NCBI RefSeq assembly: GCF_023973825.1
Contig: NC_090117.1
Coordinates: forward strand, 651,501-715,500
DNA length: 64,000 nt
Source: Plasmodium brasilianum
Taxonomy: Eukaryota > Apicomplexa > Aconoidasida > Haemosporida > Plasmodiidae
Reading direction: 5' to 3'
The notes below the pieces were generated by a model, which saw nothing but the letters and a program-made list of their open reading frames with translations, was not told the origin of the DNA and made no database searches. Made by a program: the position numbers and the translations under genes. Shown here one piece after another: positions 52,456-63,972 of this stretch (within the stretch, counting starts at the first letter, position 1; each line of letters opens with the position of its first letter).

Positions 52456-53082
52456 TTATACATTACCTTTTTTTTTTACATTCGTGCTAAATGTTTTTAT
52501 CTACATTTTCGTGTATATACATATACATACATACATACATTTATATATATATGTATATATATATACATCGGCCTCTTGTAGTAGCTGTTTGGTATTTTTA
52601 AGCAACACTCAAGTAGCACTATTTCATGTATACATTTACAAGTATACCCATTACATAGTTGTACGTATATATATATATGTATGTATGTTCGCATATATGC
52701 TTGTATATATGTATGCATATATGTATGCGTAAGTATATATATATGTACGTATGTATATATGGTATGTAGTAGTCCGTGAGCTGAGGAAAAATTATGTATT
52801 AGCATAAATAATTAAAAAAAAAAATAATAATAAAATAAATAAAAATATATATATGAATTCATAAATAAATATATAAATAAACATAAAAATTTATAAGTAA
52901 TATAACTGATAAGTAAATGAGCAATAAAATAAGAAAACAGATAAGCAAAGGAAGATGTAAAAATAAATACTCAAACAAGTTTTTGTCGAATTTATTTTTG
53001 TTCTTACAAAATGTTCAAAATGTCAAAATAGTAAGGGAACAGTGAAAGATGATAAAACAACAAAAAAAAAAAAAAAAAAAAA

Positions 53083-53283
53083 GCTTAAAACGATACTTAA
53101 AAAAGCTTAAAACGATGCTTAAAAAAGCTTAAAACGATGCTTAAAAAAGCTTAAACGATGCTTAAAAAAGCTTAAAACGATGCTTAAAAAAGCTTAAAAC
53201 GATGCTTAAAAAAGCTTAAAACGATGCTTAAAAAAGCTTAAAACGATGCTTAAAAAAGCTTAAAACGATGCTTAAAAGCTTAA
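53083..53283. repeat. 22-base array (TTAAAACGATGCTTAAAAAAGC)
   Basis: Nine copies of TTAAAACGATGCTTAAAAAA plus GC, each creating an AAGCTT site. Copies are almost identical, with one single-base deletion (near 53152) and one A/G change in the first unit. Confidence 0.9.
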
Positions 53284-53617
53284 TTCGAAGTTATAAAAAG
53301 AGCGAAAAAAACAATTACTATTTTTTTTTATTTTTTATAATTTATTTTTACTGTTATTTTTTCATTTTATTTTTATTTTTTCATTTTATTGTTTTTTTAT
53401 TTATTTTATTGTTTTTTTTAATTAATTTATTCTTTTTCTTTTTATAAACATTTTAAATGAAAAAAAGAATTAATTTTGAGTTATATAGAAAAGAAGAGAA
53501 TAATGCTTTTTAAGATTTTAAGATATTGCCAGTAAAACACACATATATATTTACAAAAGCCTGTATTAATAATATAAACCTTTTTTTCCCCATGTTAAAT
53601 TATATATGTATTATATA

Positions 53618-53884
53618 CGTACATATACATATACATACGTACATAAACATATGCATACGTACATAAACATATACATACGTACATAAACATATGCATACGT
53701 ACATAAACATATACATACGTACATAAACATATGCATACGTACATAAACATATACATACGTACATAAACATATGCATACGTACATAAACATATACATACGT
53801 ACATAAACATATGCATACGTACATAAACATATACATACGTACATAAACATATACATACGTACATAAACATATACATACGCACAT
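53618..53884. repeat. 20/40-base array (ACGTACATAAACATATGCAT)
   Basis: Thirteen 20-base units, mostly alternating between ...CATATGCAT and ...CATATACAT, so the higher-order unit is 40 bases. Three minus-strand frames over it (53595-54015) are repeat artefacts. Confidence 0.9.
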
Positions 53885-54161
53885 ACATATATATGCATAC
53901 CTATCTTTACTAATTTTGCCTTGCAATTTTTGCGTATTTTATGAACATACATCTGTTTTGTACATACATTTATATATATAACATTTTTGCACATCTCGTG
54001 TATCATTACATACACGCATACATATTTACTTCATTTTATTTTGTACTTTTCGTATGCCCACTACATACTGTCGGTGCAGTTTCGTTCGTTCATATTTACA
54101 TTTACCTACAAATTTACCTGCATATTTACATTCGCGTTAATATTACAAAAAGAAAAGCAAC

Positions 54162-56007
54162 ATGGCAACGATTGATCATAGTGTTCAAGATGAATTAGTC
54201 GACTATGAAGATGATGAAAATATATTAGATACTAAAGACGTAAAAGGAAATTTAGAAAATAATATATTAAATAATAATAATAAAGGAGTTAATGAAAATG
54301 GTGCTATGAGAGGAAGTTATGCTACTGTTCATACAGGAGGGTTTAAAGATTTTTTCTTAAAACCAGAATTACTAAGAGCAATTAGCGAAAGTGGTTTTGA
54401 GCATCCCTCGGAGGTACAACAGGAAACCATCCCGGCTGCAATAACAGGTGAGTCATAGAAGAGAAAATCAACCACGTTTATGAAAAAAAAAAAAAAAAAA
54501 AGAACAGGGAGAGTGGTATTGCTATATTGTAGTAGTGTGGCAATATAGTAGTGTAGCATTATGATAGTGAACCTATATTGAGCGTACTTGCTTCATACTG
54601 TTTTTTCGCGTTACTATTGGCCGTATCTATATGCAATCCGTTAGATTTGCATTAACACGTATGCTTACACTTGCATATACACGTATGTATACACTTGCAT
54701 TAACACGTATGTTTACACTTGCATATACACGTATGTATACACTTGCATTGACGTTGGTGCCCGTATGACAATACAACTGTTGTACATACGGCTTCATCAT
54801 TGGATGCATCCATTTTTTATTTGTTTATCCCATTTTCACTGTTCGTTTGTGGGCCCTCTTCGTAGGAACGGATATATTGTGTCAGGCAAAAAGTGGGATG
54901 GGTAAAACGGCTGTTTTCGTTTTGTCTGTTTTACAGCAACTGGATACGAACGATAACAAAGATTTAAAAGAGGAGAAGGAATTAAATAATAACAGTAATG
55001 TTAGTGGAACCATGAATAATAGTAATGCTAATAATAGTAATAACGTTTCAAAAAATAAATATGTTAGATGTCTTGGTTTAGCACATACACGTGAATTAGC
55101 ATATCAAATAAAAAATGAGTTTGATCGATTTAGCAAATATTTAAAAAATGTACGTTGTGAAGTAGTATATGGTGGTATAGCAATGGCTAAGCATATTTCA
55201 TTATTTAAAGAAGATAATATACCACATATAATAATTGGTACACCTGGACGTATTTTAGCATTAATAAGAGAAAAATATTTAGTAACAGATAAAATACAGC
55301 ATTTTGTTCTAGATGAATGTGATAAATGTTTAGAAAAATTAGATATGAGAAGTGATGTTCAGAAAATTTTTATTTCTACTCCTTTGAAGAAACAAGTTAT
55401 GTTTTTCTCAGCAACTATGGCAAAAGAAATGAGAGATGTGTGCAAAAAATTTTTACAGAATCCTGTGGAAATATTTATTGATGATGAAGCAAAATTAAAA
55501 TTACATGGTCTATTACAACATTATGTTAAATTACAAGAAAAAGATAAAACAAGAAAACTAATCGAAATTTTGGATGCTCTCGAATTTAATCAAGTTATTA
55601 TATTTGTAAAATCTATTACAAGAGCTATTACACTAGATAAATTATTGACAGAGTGTAACTTCCCATCAATAGCTATACATGGTGGTTTAGAACAAGAAGA
55701 AAGAATTGAAAGATACGATAAATTTAAAAAATTTGAAAACAGAATATTAGTTTCTACAGATTTATTTGGTAGAGGAATAGATATAGAAAGAGTTAACATT
55801 GTCATTAATTATGATATGCCTGAAAACTCAGATTCGTATTTACATAGGGTCGGAAGAGCAGGACGATTCGGCACCAAAGGATTGGCAGTTACTTTTGTTT
55901 CATCTCAGGAAGATACTTTAGCATTAAATGAAGTTCAAACAAGATTTGAGGTAGCTATTTCGGAAATGCCAAATAAAATTGATTGTAATGAGTACATTAA
56001 CCAGTAA
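54162..56007 (+). CDS. UAP56: DEAD-box mRNA-export helicase UAP56/SUB2
   Basis: Two exons: 54162-54447 and 54866-56007 (phase 1, ACAG|GTGAGT to CGTAG|GA), 475 residues. It carries the Q motif near 78-91 ([14 protein letters not shown]), motif [10 protein letters not shown] (103-111), HTRELA, GTPGR, motif II Asp245-Glu-Cys-Asp248 (the DECD variant that defines the UAP56 group), SAT at 277-279, RGIDIERVN and motif [10 protein letters not shown] (422-429). It is an RNA-dependent ATPase of the TREX complex, acting in spliceosome assembly and mRNA export in the nucleus. A lineage-type Asn/Lys/Glu-rich insert of about 39 residues (122-160) follows motif I. The intron contains a 24-base array. The P. 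falciparum orthologue, as I recall, is on chromosome 2 in the same gene neighbourhood. Confidence 0.96.
54640..54750. repeat. ACACTTGCATATACACGTATGT array in UAP56 intron
   Basis: About four copies of a 23-24-base unit (ACACGTATGTATACACTTGC plus AT.A) inside the 54448-54865 intron. Confidence 0.75.
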
Positions 56008-56136
56008 GAGCGGGCGGGTGGGAAAAAAAAAAAATAAGAAAAAAGAAAAGGAAAGAAAAAAAACAGGGGGATTCTTTTTTTAAGCTAAATATGTAAAATG
56101 GCTAGCTGAAAAAAAAAAAAACTGTAAATGTGTGAA

Positions 56137-56184
<48 letters not shown>

Positions 56185-56639
56185 TGTGTACATGTGTGCA
56201 TATATGTAAATGTGTACCTGTACATGCATGTTTGTAAGTACGTATTATGTACATGTGCACTCCCACGTGGACGCAAAAAATGCCTTTTAAAAAAACGAAC
56301 TTTTTCAAATTCACATTTTAAAAACAAATTTTTAAAAGAAAAGAGAAACACGTGTAAGGTCAATGATATATGCAGAAAGATGGTATCACATGAATGGAGA
56401 AATTGTAAATCGTGTGAGCCAAAAATTTCAGGCGTTGTGCGTATATTCTTATTGCGCATAAGCATGCGTACATACATATGCATATTGTTCATGTGTAGAT
56501 ATATACGTATACTGTACATGTATACATTTTCAGTGCTAGCTAAAAAGTGGAGAGCCATAACACACATGAGCGTGCAATAAAATTCGAAAAATCACCTGAC
56601 CTATTCATACCAATATTGCATATTGCTATTAATTACAGG

Positions 56640-56671
<32 letters not shown>

Positions 56672-57116
56672 AAAAAAATTATGAAGAAAATAAAGAGTAA
56701 TATGAACGATTAAAATGGGGGAATTCGTGTTTAAATACGTAGAAAGTGCTTTTATAAGTTGTTCTACCTAATTCCTCACATGTATATGCATTTACGAACA
56801 TTTATACTTATTTATACATACTAACATATACAAATGTACTTTATACGTACACAAGTGTAGCCGCCCTATTTTTGCAATAAATATACTGCAACTCACAAGT
56901 ATTTTAAAAAATTTTAACATATATCATTGTATATGATCCATGGAACCACACATATATATGGATCTGCATATAGCATTGTAACTTGTTATTCATTATTATG
57001 AAACACACTGCATATTTTTTACTTAAAATTTTAGTAGTTACGTCAGTATATGCAAGCAACAATTGTGAGCAAGCTTTTTGTCAGCAATATTAAATGACAG
57101 GCATGTTTTAAGAATA

Positions 57117-57262
57117 AAATAAAATTAAATTAAATAAAATAAAATAAAACTAAATAAAATTAAATAAAATAAAACTAAATAAAATTAAATTAAATAAAAT
57201 AAAATAAAACTAAATAAAATTAAATTAAATAAAATTAAATTAAATAAAATTAAATTACATTA
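57117..57262. repeat. AAAATTAAATTAAAT-type array
   Basis: Irregular five-base-step array of TAAAA, TTAAA and CTAAA words, non-coding. Confidence 0.75.
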
Positions 57263-57634
57263 AATTAATTTGGTATTTTATATTTAATTATATTATATTT
57301 AATTATTATATTATACTATAATATATTAAATTGTACTGTGTTATATTACATTTTTTTTTTTTTTTTTTTTTTTTTTAATTCGCATGAATAGTAAATAGTT
57401 TTCTTAATTTCAAATTAACTTTTTTATTAACATGTCATAAATTGCCAATTTTCAAAAATTTTTTTAATGAGTATTTTCTTTTTAAAAAAGAACAAATATT
57501 CTCAAGAATTTAATAATTTAGAAATACCCTTATGCACAGTTACACTAATTGACACAAAAATATAACGTTGTAACCATGCATCACCGGGAATACTTACATA
57601 ATTTTTTTTTTTTTTAATCTCTTTTGGTTTGAAG

Positions 57635-57991
57635 AATGACTACAGAATGATGCTATAGTAGCAGTTCATGTAGGTGAGTCTATGGGGGGAAGATTAAAAA
57701 TTCATACAAACAAGCCCAGCCATATGTACTTGTTCATATGTATACTCTCTCGTACGTCTGTTGCTGTACATGTGGATGTACCTTTTGAACTATATATGAT
57801 CTCTCTGTTTGTATATGCTTATTCATAAGTGCCATTAAAATAATAGTGTGCTTGTAATATGACAGACGAGTATACTTCTCAAGTTTATGTTTTTTCTTAG
57901 CACCCACTGCACATTTTCTTCTCATATATATTCGGTTTGCTCTTTGAAAAGGAAAAATTAATAATTCGTTATAACTCATTTTTAAGCGCAT
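57635..57991 (-). CDS. Possible small basic protein (exon-like)
   Basis: A minus-strand frame from an ATG at 57991 (or 57979) to 57782 has non-repetitive composition: LLIFPFQRANRIYMRRKCAV, then GAKKKHKLEKYTRLSYYKHT, then MALMNKHIQTERSYIVQK, followed by a GTACAT donor. It could splice in phase 0 to an acceptor CTATAG near 57654 with stop soon after, or to CTGTAG near 57642. No family is recognised. It could be a short organellar protein or an internal exon of a larger gene. The opposite strand and flanks give no better model. Confidence 0.3.
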
Positions 57992-58368
57992 TACGTGGAT
58001 TAAGATATATATATATATTTTTTTTCTTTTTTTTATATAAAAACAAAAAAATAAAAAAGGAGAGCACCACAACGTTAATATGACTGTAAAATTGTCTGGA
58101 CAGTCTAGTGACTAATATTGTTGTAATGTCCTATTTACCATATTTGCAGTTCGATACGAACAAACGAGCAAAAATGAGGAAAAAAAAAAAATATAATAAA
58201 AGTACGCATGTGAAAAATAATATATAGCGAATTGTTCGTACACAAATACATACGGCACGCAGGCAGACATATGTGTATATTCATTAGGAAATAAAGAATA
58301 ACGATTGACGTATTATTAAAATTTTGTCACAGGAGCGGTTTCACGTTTTATTTTATTTTTGTAATATT

Positions 58369-58513
58369 ATGTTTGAGCGCGAGAAGTATCAAAGTAAAGG
58401 AGAGTACGTTGTCTAAAAATGGGTTCCTTGAAATACTTTTTCATGTTAATTTTAAAAAAAGAATTACAGCATTTTTTTTTTTTTTTATATATAAGTATAA
58501 TTTGGCATTTTAC

Positions 58514-58548
<35 letters not shown>

Positions 58549-59163
58549 ATATGTAACATAACTTTGAAAAACCTTTTATTTGCTGCATGATTCAGTTGAA
58601 GAGGAAATGGTAATTATACCACTCTGCTTTTTTTCATTTCATATTGTATTTATTTCCCAACTTTTCCAAGTTTGCTTTTCTTTTCTCCATTATAAATACG
58701 TTTATATATGTACATGTATATATACATGTGCTTTGTGTATAGGTGTACACAAAAGGCTGTGTACGATTATTCGCAAATTAACATCTAAGCATATACATTT
58801 TATGTACTATTGTTATGTACTTTTTTTTTGAAAATGCATAAATAGCATTCCATATATCTTGATGGTAACATTATAAACTTGGTACAAGTGCTATACTTTC
58901 TTTTTTTTATTTTATTATTTTATTATTTTTTTATTTTATTATTTTTTCCCTTTTTTGTTTTCCTCATATAATTTATCGTTATTAAGTCCCATTATTAACT
59001 TGGGCATTTATGCATGTGTAAGTATGAATGTATGTGTTTGCGCACTTTGGTGCGACTATAACTAAATTTAACCCCTAATTGCGGGAAAAATGAAAAGAAA
59101 ATTTCATAAGGTTTTTACCGTTCTGATAAATTTTTGACGAATATCTTTTTGAGAATTCGTTAA
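58369..59163 (+). other. Exon-like islands, possible very small spliced gene
   Basis: Four plus-strand segments join in phase: 58369-58393, 58596-58609, 58743-58758 and 59111-59163. They give a 35-residue peptide beginning MFEREKYQIEEEM and ending TNIFLRIR. The exons are so short that chance is a serious possibility. The minus strand of the last island also reads well (VIRSTEYVFNEFSKRYSSKI between AG and GTAAAA, roughly 59187-59119), so even the strand is uncertain. Confidence 0.25.
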
Positions 59164-59488
59164 AAACGTACTCTGTCGAACGAATCACCTGAACAGTGTT
59201 ACCCTTCTCACATAAAAAAACAAGGATACCATTTTGAAATTAAAAAGAAGAGAAGCTGTAAGAGAGAAAACGCCATTTATCATACTGTCGAATAAAAAAA
59301 TTATGTATTCTGTTCAAGATGATACTTAATACTCGATCGAGCATTTTTGTAGTACCCATTGTCTCATTGTGTGTTTACCAGCTTTTTTCTGTTTTCTCGA
59401 GAGCAAATTTTTTTTTTTTTTTTAATCTTGAATATTTGCCTGTACAATGCATACAGTGCACATTTGTTTGGGTGCTACTTATTAACTC

Positions 59489-59525
<37 letters not shown>

Positions 59526-59925
59526 CTTTACATTACCTCGTCCTTATGGAACTACTTTAATTTTCTCTGTCGAAAGAAAAAAAAAAAAAAAAAAAAGAGA
59601 AGAGAAGAGAAGTGAATTGTAACAAAGTGCCAAAGAGGAAAGAGGAAAAATGATGAAAAGGCAAAAAAAGAGTATCGTCCTGTTTTGTAATGCACTGCCA
59701 AATTGTTAGCGAAAGATTCAAAAAAAAAAAATTATGAAAAAATATCGAGGGTAGGACATGAAAGTATAAAAAATGTGCGAATTAGCATATCGGAAAAATA
59801 TTCATATTTGTTCTAAAATTGTTCCTTTTAACTATTCCGCTTAATCCATTCCGCTTAATTCATTCCGTCTACCCTTTTCCCACTTATGTACTTTTGAAAC
59901 GTTAAAGAATCAAATTTGATTGAAC

Positions 59926-59961
<36 letters not shown>

Positions 59962-60184
59962 CTGTGCGATATTTAACCGACTGGTGCTATAATTTATCAC
60001 CGGGAAATATTAACTTGTGTGTAAAGGTACTTATGCATGCATGTGTGTACATATATGCACATGCGCTTACTTGTGTGAACATCGGTATATATGTGCACGC
60101 ACATTCTTCACGCACACGCGTGTGCATACATGATCATTTTCTGAGTTGAGACATCTGTATATGTAACTCCCTAACCTTTTTACG

Positions 60185-63100
60185 ATGTTTAAACAACTCA
60201 AGTCAAATTTCACCAAAGCGAGCAACGAGCAGTCAGATATTGATGGAAAGAATGCGGGTTCCATGGATTCGGAAAAAGTGTCTATTAAAAAAATAAGAGC
60301 AATGTTATATGAGGAGTCAATGCATTTTAGCGAACACAACACATATTATAAGAGTTCAAACCTTCAGAATTATAATAACATAGATGCTTATATGGATAGA
60401 ATAAAGAAGTCCAATTATGCGAGGAGTTATGAACAAGAGAACATATACAACGAAGCTTTAAATTTATATAATAATAGAAATGTGTATATAAAAAAAAAGT
60501 ATTTGAACGATTTCTACTCAAACATAAAGAGAAATCTCTACAAGAGTCAATACTTCGGCGATTACGAGGATGATATGGAGCAGGAACAGCACACGGATGG
60601 ACGGCAGGCACACCAGCAACAGCCGCAACAGCTGGAACAGCTGGAACATCAGGGAGAAAAAGATGAGGGCATAGCAGATAAGGAGCGGAAGGAAGGGGAT
60701 GATGAGGCGTCTGCATTCTTAGTAGCTAAGGAAAGTATTGTTGAAAGAAAAATATACGAATATCTGTATAAGGAGCGGAAGAGAGAGCAGCTGATGATGT
60801 TCAATGAAAAGTATAAAGATCTATTTCGAGGGTCTAGGGGAAATTTGAAAAATGGGAATGAAATGAATGGTAGTCGGAAGATATTACGTCGACACGACAG
60901 TGTTTCCTATGCATTTATGATGACAAACAATGGTGGTTATAACAGCGGCAACAATAACATAAGCAATGATATCAGCAGCAATGAGAACAGAGACAATAAC
61001 AACATAGGTTATAGCAGCATAGGCAATAACACAGGTAATAGTAACATAGGCAATAACAACATAGGCTATAACGGCATAGGCAATAACACAGGTAATAGTA
61101 ACATAGGCAATAACAATAACACGAATATTCTGGCCGATTTAAGGGAATTGCACAGCATGAGCGATTCGAATAGCTACAAAAGCGAAAAGGAGGAAAATTT
61201 TTTGGAAACACTGATAAAGTTAAGATATACGCCTGAGCATATATCTCAACTCAGTGATCTCTTTGAAAATCCAAAGACACTAAAGAAGGTCAATATGAAA
61301 ATATTAAGATGGCTCGACTATCAATTAATTAATGGTTACTGGTTAGAACGTTTATCATTATTTCTGTTAGGGTTAACTATAGCTATAGGAGTAGGAAACA
61401 TCGAAACATTTTGGTGTTTAATGTCAACATGGCATGGTGTTATATTCGTTTTGCCATACATTCTTTGTTATTCTTTTGTTTGTCATCCTATATTATCTTT
61501 TGAATTATATATAGGACAGTTGGTTAGAGCATCATCTCCATTTATTTTTTATAAGCTTTTAAAACAGTGTGCTTCAGTAGGTTTTCTAATGGTATTAACC
61601 TGTTTAATAAATAGTTACATTAACACATACAGGATATCAGCTGAATATTTCATCTATCTGATTAATTCTTTTAAAAGAGAATTACCATGGAAATTAAATC
61701 AAAGTGAAATACAGTTTTGCACAAATTTTAAAGATGATTTTCTAAGTTGTCATAAGTATAGACCATTATGTTTGTTTTCTAAAAATACATCTTCTTGTGT
61801 ACCTAATAGTTTAGGCAAAGCTTTCCTTATTTATCATAATAAATTTTTTCCAAAAAATCGTTTATATGAACATTTATTACATATTGATAATAGTAAAAAC
61901 TATGTTCATATCTTTTCTAATGGGAATTCTTATATAGACAAAGACACTTTTATATGCTTATTTATTTGTAATTTTCTTGTTACTATATTTCAATTGTGTG
62001 GACTCACTCATTTTGCTTTCTCCTCAGCACTCGTACTCCTCTTGATAGGATGCTTGTCCGTCACTCAGTTTGCCTCCATGTTCAACTTGAGCAGCGCTTT
62101 CCAGGCTTATTCCCAAGTTCTCAGTAAGATCCCCAGGCGCGTAAGCGCACCAACTGGAGGACAGGCCTATTGGTCTCCCCGCCACTTCATGGATTTTCCT
62201 TGCATCTCCATCGCTTTGCATCTCCATCGCTTTGCATCTCCATCGCTTTGCATCTCCACCGCTTTGCATCTCAACCGCTTTGCATCTCAACCGCTTTGCA
62301 TCTCAACCGCTTTACTTTACCTCCTCCCCCTTTTCAGAGTCGTGGGAATTTTCGTATCTGTATACCTACTCGTCCATTTGGTCCCAGTGCGTCTCCTTCG
62401 CCCTTTATGAGTTGTCCATCGGCATGGGGATCTACTCCTCACTAGCCACAAAGACGAGGTAAGGCATGTCTGGTGGTGCATACATATATATACATTAGTA
62501 TATAGAAATATATGCTTATGTTTGTATGTGTGTGAGTGTGTTTGCGTGGGGATTACTAAACCTGTACATCTTTTCCTTAGTCTTCCGTTACCACCTTTTT
62601 TTTTTTTAGTTCGATTTGTTCATCCGAGCAATACATTTATTTGATTTTCTACCCCTTTGCAGAATTGGAACCAATTTGACCCTAGACGGATATGCCATTA
62701 CCGTGTGGAATTCAATCATTTCCTCCCTTATGTTTTTTTCTGCAGGTTTTTCTCTATTCATTTTGAATATACTCTGTGTGCATTGTCCGTCGATATTTTG
62801 CTCATTTTGAATATACTCTTTGTGCATTGTCCGTCGATCTTTTGCTCATTTTGAATATACTCTTTGTGCATTGTCCGTCGATCTTTTGCTCATTTTGAAT
62901 CTACTCTTTGGGAATTCTTTGATTTCCTAGTCTCTGTCATCGGCTTCATCGCGAAGAGCATAAATTCGAACTTCATGGACATGCTCGAGTTTTCAAGGAA
63001 GGACTGCTCGTTCATTCTTTTCCCAGTTGGTTTTACGTATCTTCAGAAGATGGAGGTAAAGAGGGAAAGAGTAAAAAAAAAAAAAAAAAAAAAAAAGAAA

Positions 63101-63972
63101 AGAGTTGTTTTGCGTTCATATGGCTCCGCGAGCTAACACATGAGCATGTACATAAATGAACATGACTGTACTTATACAATAACCATAAATAAATATGCAC
63201 ATTCCTATACATATACACCCCACCCCTCCCATTACAGAAAACGCTGTGCATGTTGTACTATGGCTCCTACACCATCCTGTCATGTGCTACCCTCGCTATA
63301 CAATGTGAAGTGCTAGTTATGACTATAAGGGATTTCAAGTTTACGAAAAATGTAAAGAAAAGAACGATAATTTTATCCTTATCACTGTTATTTTTCTTTT
63401 CCTCCTTTTTTATTTCGAACATTGATTCGAAGAATGTTATTTGGTTTCTGTCTTTCACTATTTCGGAAAACGGACGAGTGTTCGTTTCTCTTATGATATG
63501 CATCATACTGGGATGGCTCTATAATATCGAAGCACAGTTTAAGGGTCTGACAACCAGAAGTAAGGATATACGAAGGTGTATACATACAAATGTGTATACA
63601 TACAAATGTGTATACATACAAATGTGTGTATATACAAATGTGTGTATATACAAATGTGTGTATATACAAATGTGTGTATCTGTGTACGCCCATGTATGAG
63701 TGTTTTGAGGGCCTACCATTATCCCCCATTTATAAACGTGCATATATATATATTTTTTTTTTGTCTAAAATGACGAAAGAGCACCTCTGTAATGTTTTTC
63801 AAAATAATGAGAATATCACTTTTGTTTGTATCATCGAGAAATGAACTTCGACAGATTCAATCTGTTGGAAGCTTCTTGCTCTACCAAGTGGAGTGATCGA
63901 AAAGTTATTCAGAGAGCACCCTGAAATTACACCCATATTGTCACTCATCATTTCACGTATTTCACTTAACAG
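60185..63972 (+). CDS. Neurotransmitter:sodium symporter family (SLC6-like) transporter, 3' end near or beyond window edge
   Basis: Exons in consistent phase: 60185-62123, 62338-62458, 62663-62775, 62931-63055, 63238-63559 and probably 63855 to at least 63972. About 380 residues of hydrophilic N-terminus include a His/Gln-rich stretch and an Asn/Gly/Ile repeat (60940-61120). The SLC6-type core follows: TM1 with AIGVGNIETFW (Gly404-Asn405), TM2 LPYILCY, TM3 INTYRISAEYFIYLI ending in LPW, then a loop. TM6 reads SFALYELSIGMGIYSS, TM7 MFFSAGFSLF with SVIGFIA nearby, and SFILFPVGF follows. In this family, substrate (amino acids and relatives) is moved with Na+ across the plasma or an internal membrane. 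The usual NVWRFP motif of TM1 is altered (see findings). The substrate is unknown. The last exon is unsure: its phase fits but the translation is not distinctive. Confidence 0.8.
60945..61125 (+). repeat. Coding repeat, Asn/Gly/Ile/Ser-rich
   Basis: Degenerate repeats of GGCAATAACANNATAGGC-type units in the N-terminal extension of the symporter, encoding GNNNIGYNGIGNNTGNSNIG-like sequence. One 54-base block is duplicated almost exactly. Confidence 0.85.
62208..62312. repeat. 16-base array (TTTGCATCTCCATCGC) in symporter intron 1
   Basis: About six to seven copies of TTTGCATCTCCATCGC, changing to TTTGCATCTCAACCGC toward the 3' end. It lies in the 62124-62337 intron just before its polypyrimidine tract. 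The array itself is pyrimidine-rich and lacks AG, so it does not compete with the acceptor. Confidence 0.9.
62759..62905. repeat. 44-base minisatellite at symporter intron 3
   Basis: Three full copies and a partial fourth of a 44-base unit starting ATTTTGAATATACTCTTTGT. The period is not a multiple of three and every frame meets a stop within three units. The array contains no AG. It fills nearly all of the proposed 62776-62930 intron (T|GTGTGC to TTTCCTAG|TC). Confidence 0.9.
63575..63680. repeat. TACATACAAATGTGTA array in symporter intron 5
   Basis: About seven copies of a 15-base unit (ATACAAATGTGTATA with variants), directly after the 63560 donor. Frames on both strands are artefacts. 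Confidence 0.85.

Larger units (their letters stand above)
52219..54161. other. Intergenic spacer with three minisatellites
   Basis: About 1.9 kb between the nine-exon gene and UAP56. It holds arrays at 52300-52455, 53083-53283 and 53618-53884 and an A run near 53063. No gene is seen. The last 300 bases should hold the UAP56 promoter and leader. Confidence 0.5.
56008..60184. other. Long spacer with exon-like islands
   Basis: About 4.2 kb between UAP56 and the symporter gene. It contains TA tracts (56141-56178), A/T runs (near 56640, 57350, 59495 and 59930) and an AAAATTAAAT array (57117-57262). Exon-like islands lie at 57.6-58.0 kb on the minus strand and 58.37-59.16 kb; see the separate entries. 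Elsewhere I see nothing. Confidence 0.45.

Noticed and set aside
53595..53926. Tandem array with alternating units as a CRISPR array
   Set aside because: No unique spacers, units contiguous, eukaryotic context.
62864..62935. Segment reading HFESTLWEFFDFLV as exon of the symporter
   Set aside because: It cannot be reached in frame from the preceding exon, and the family motif places SVIGFIA next to AGFSLF; kept as intronic, though cDNA could overturn this.
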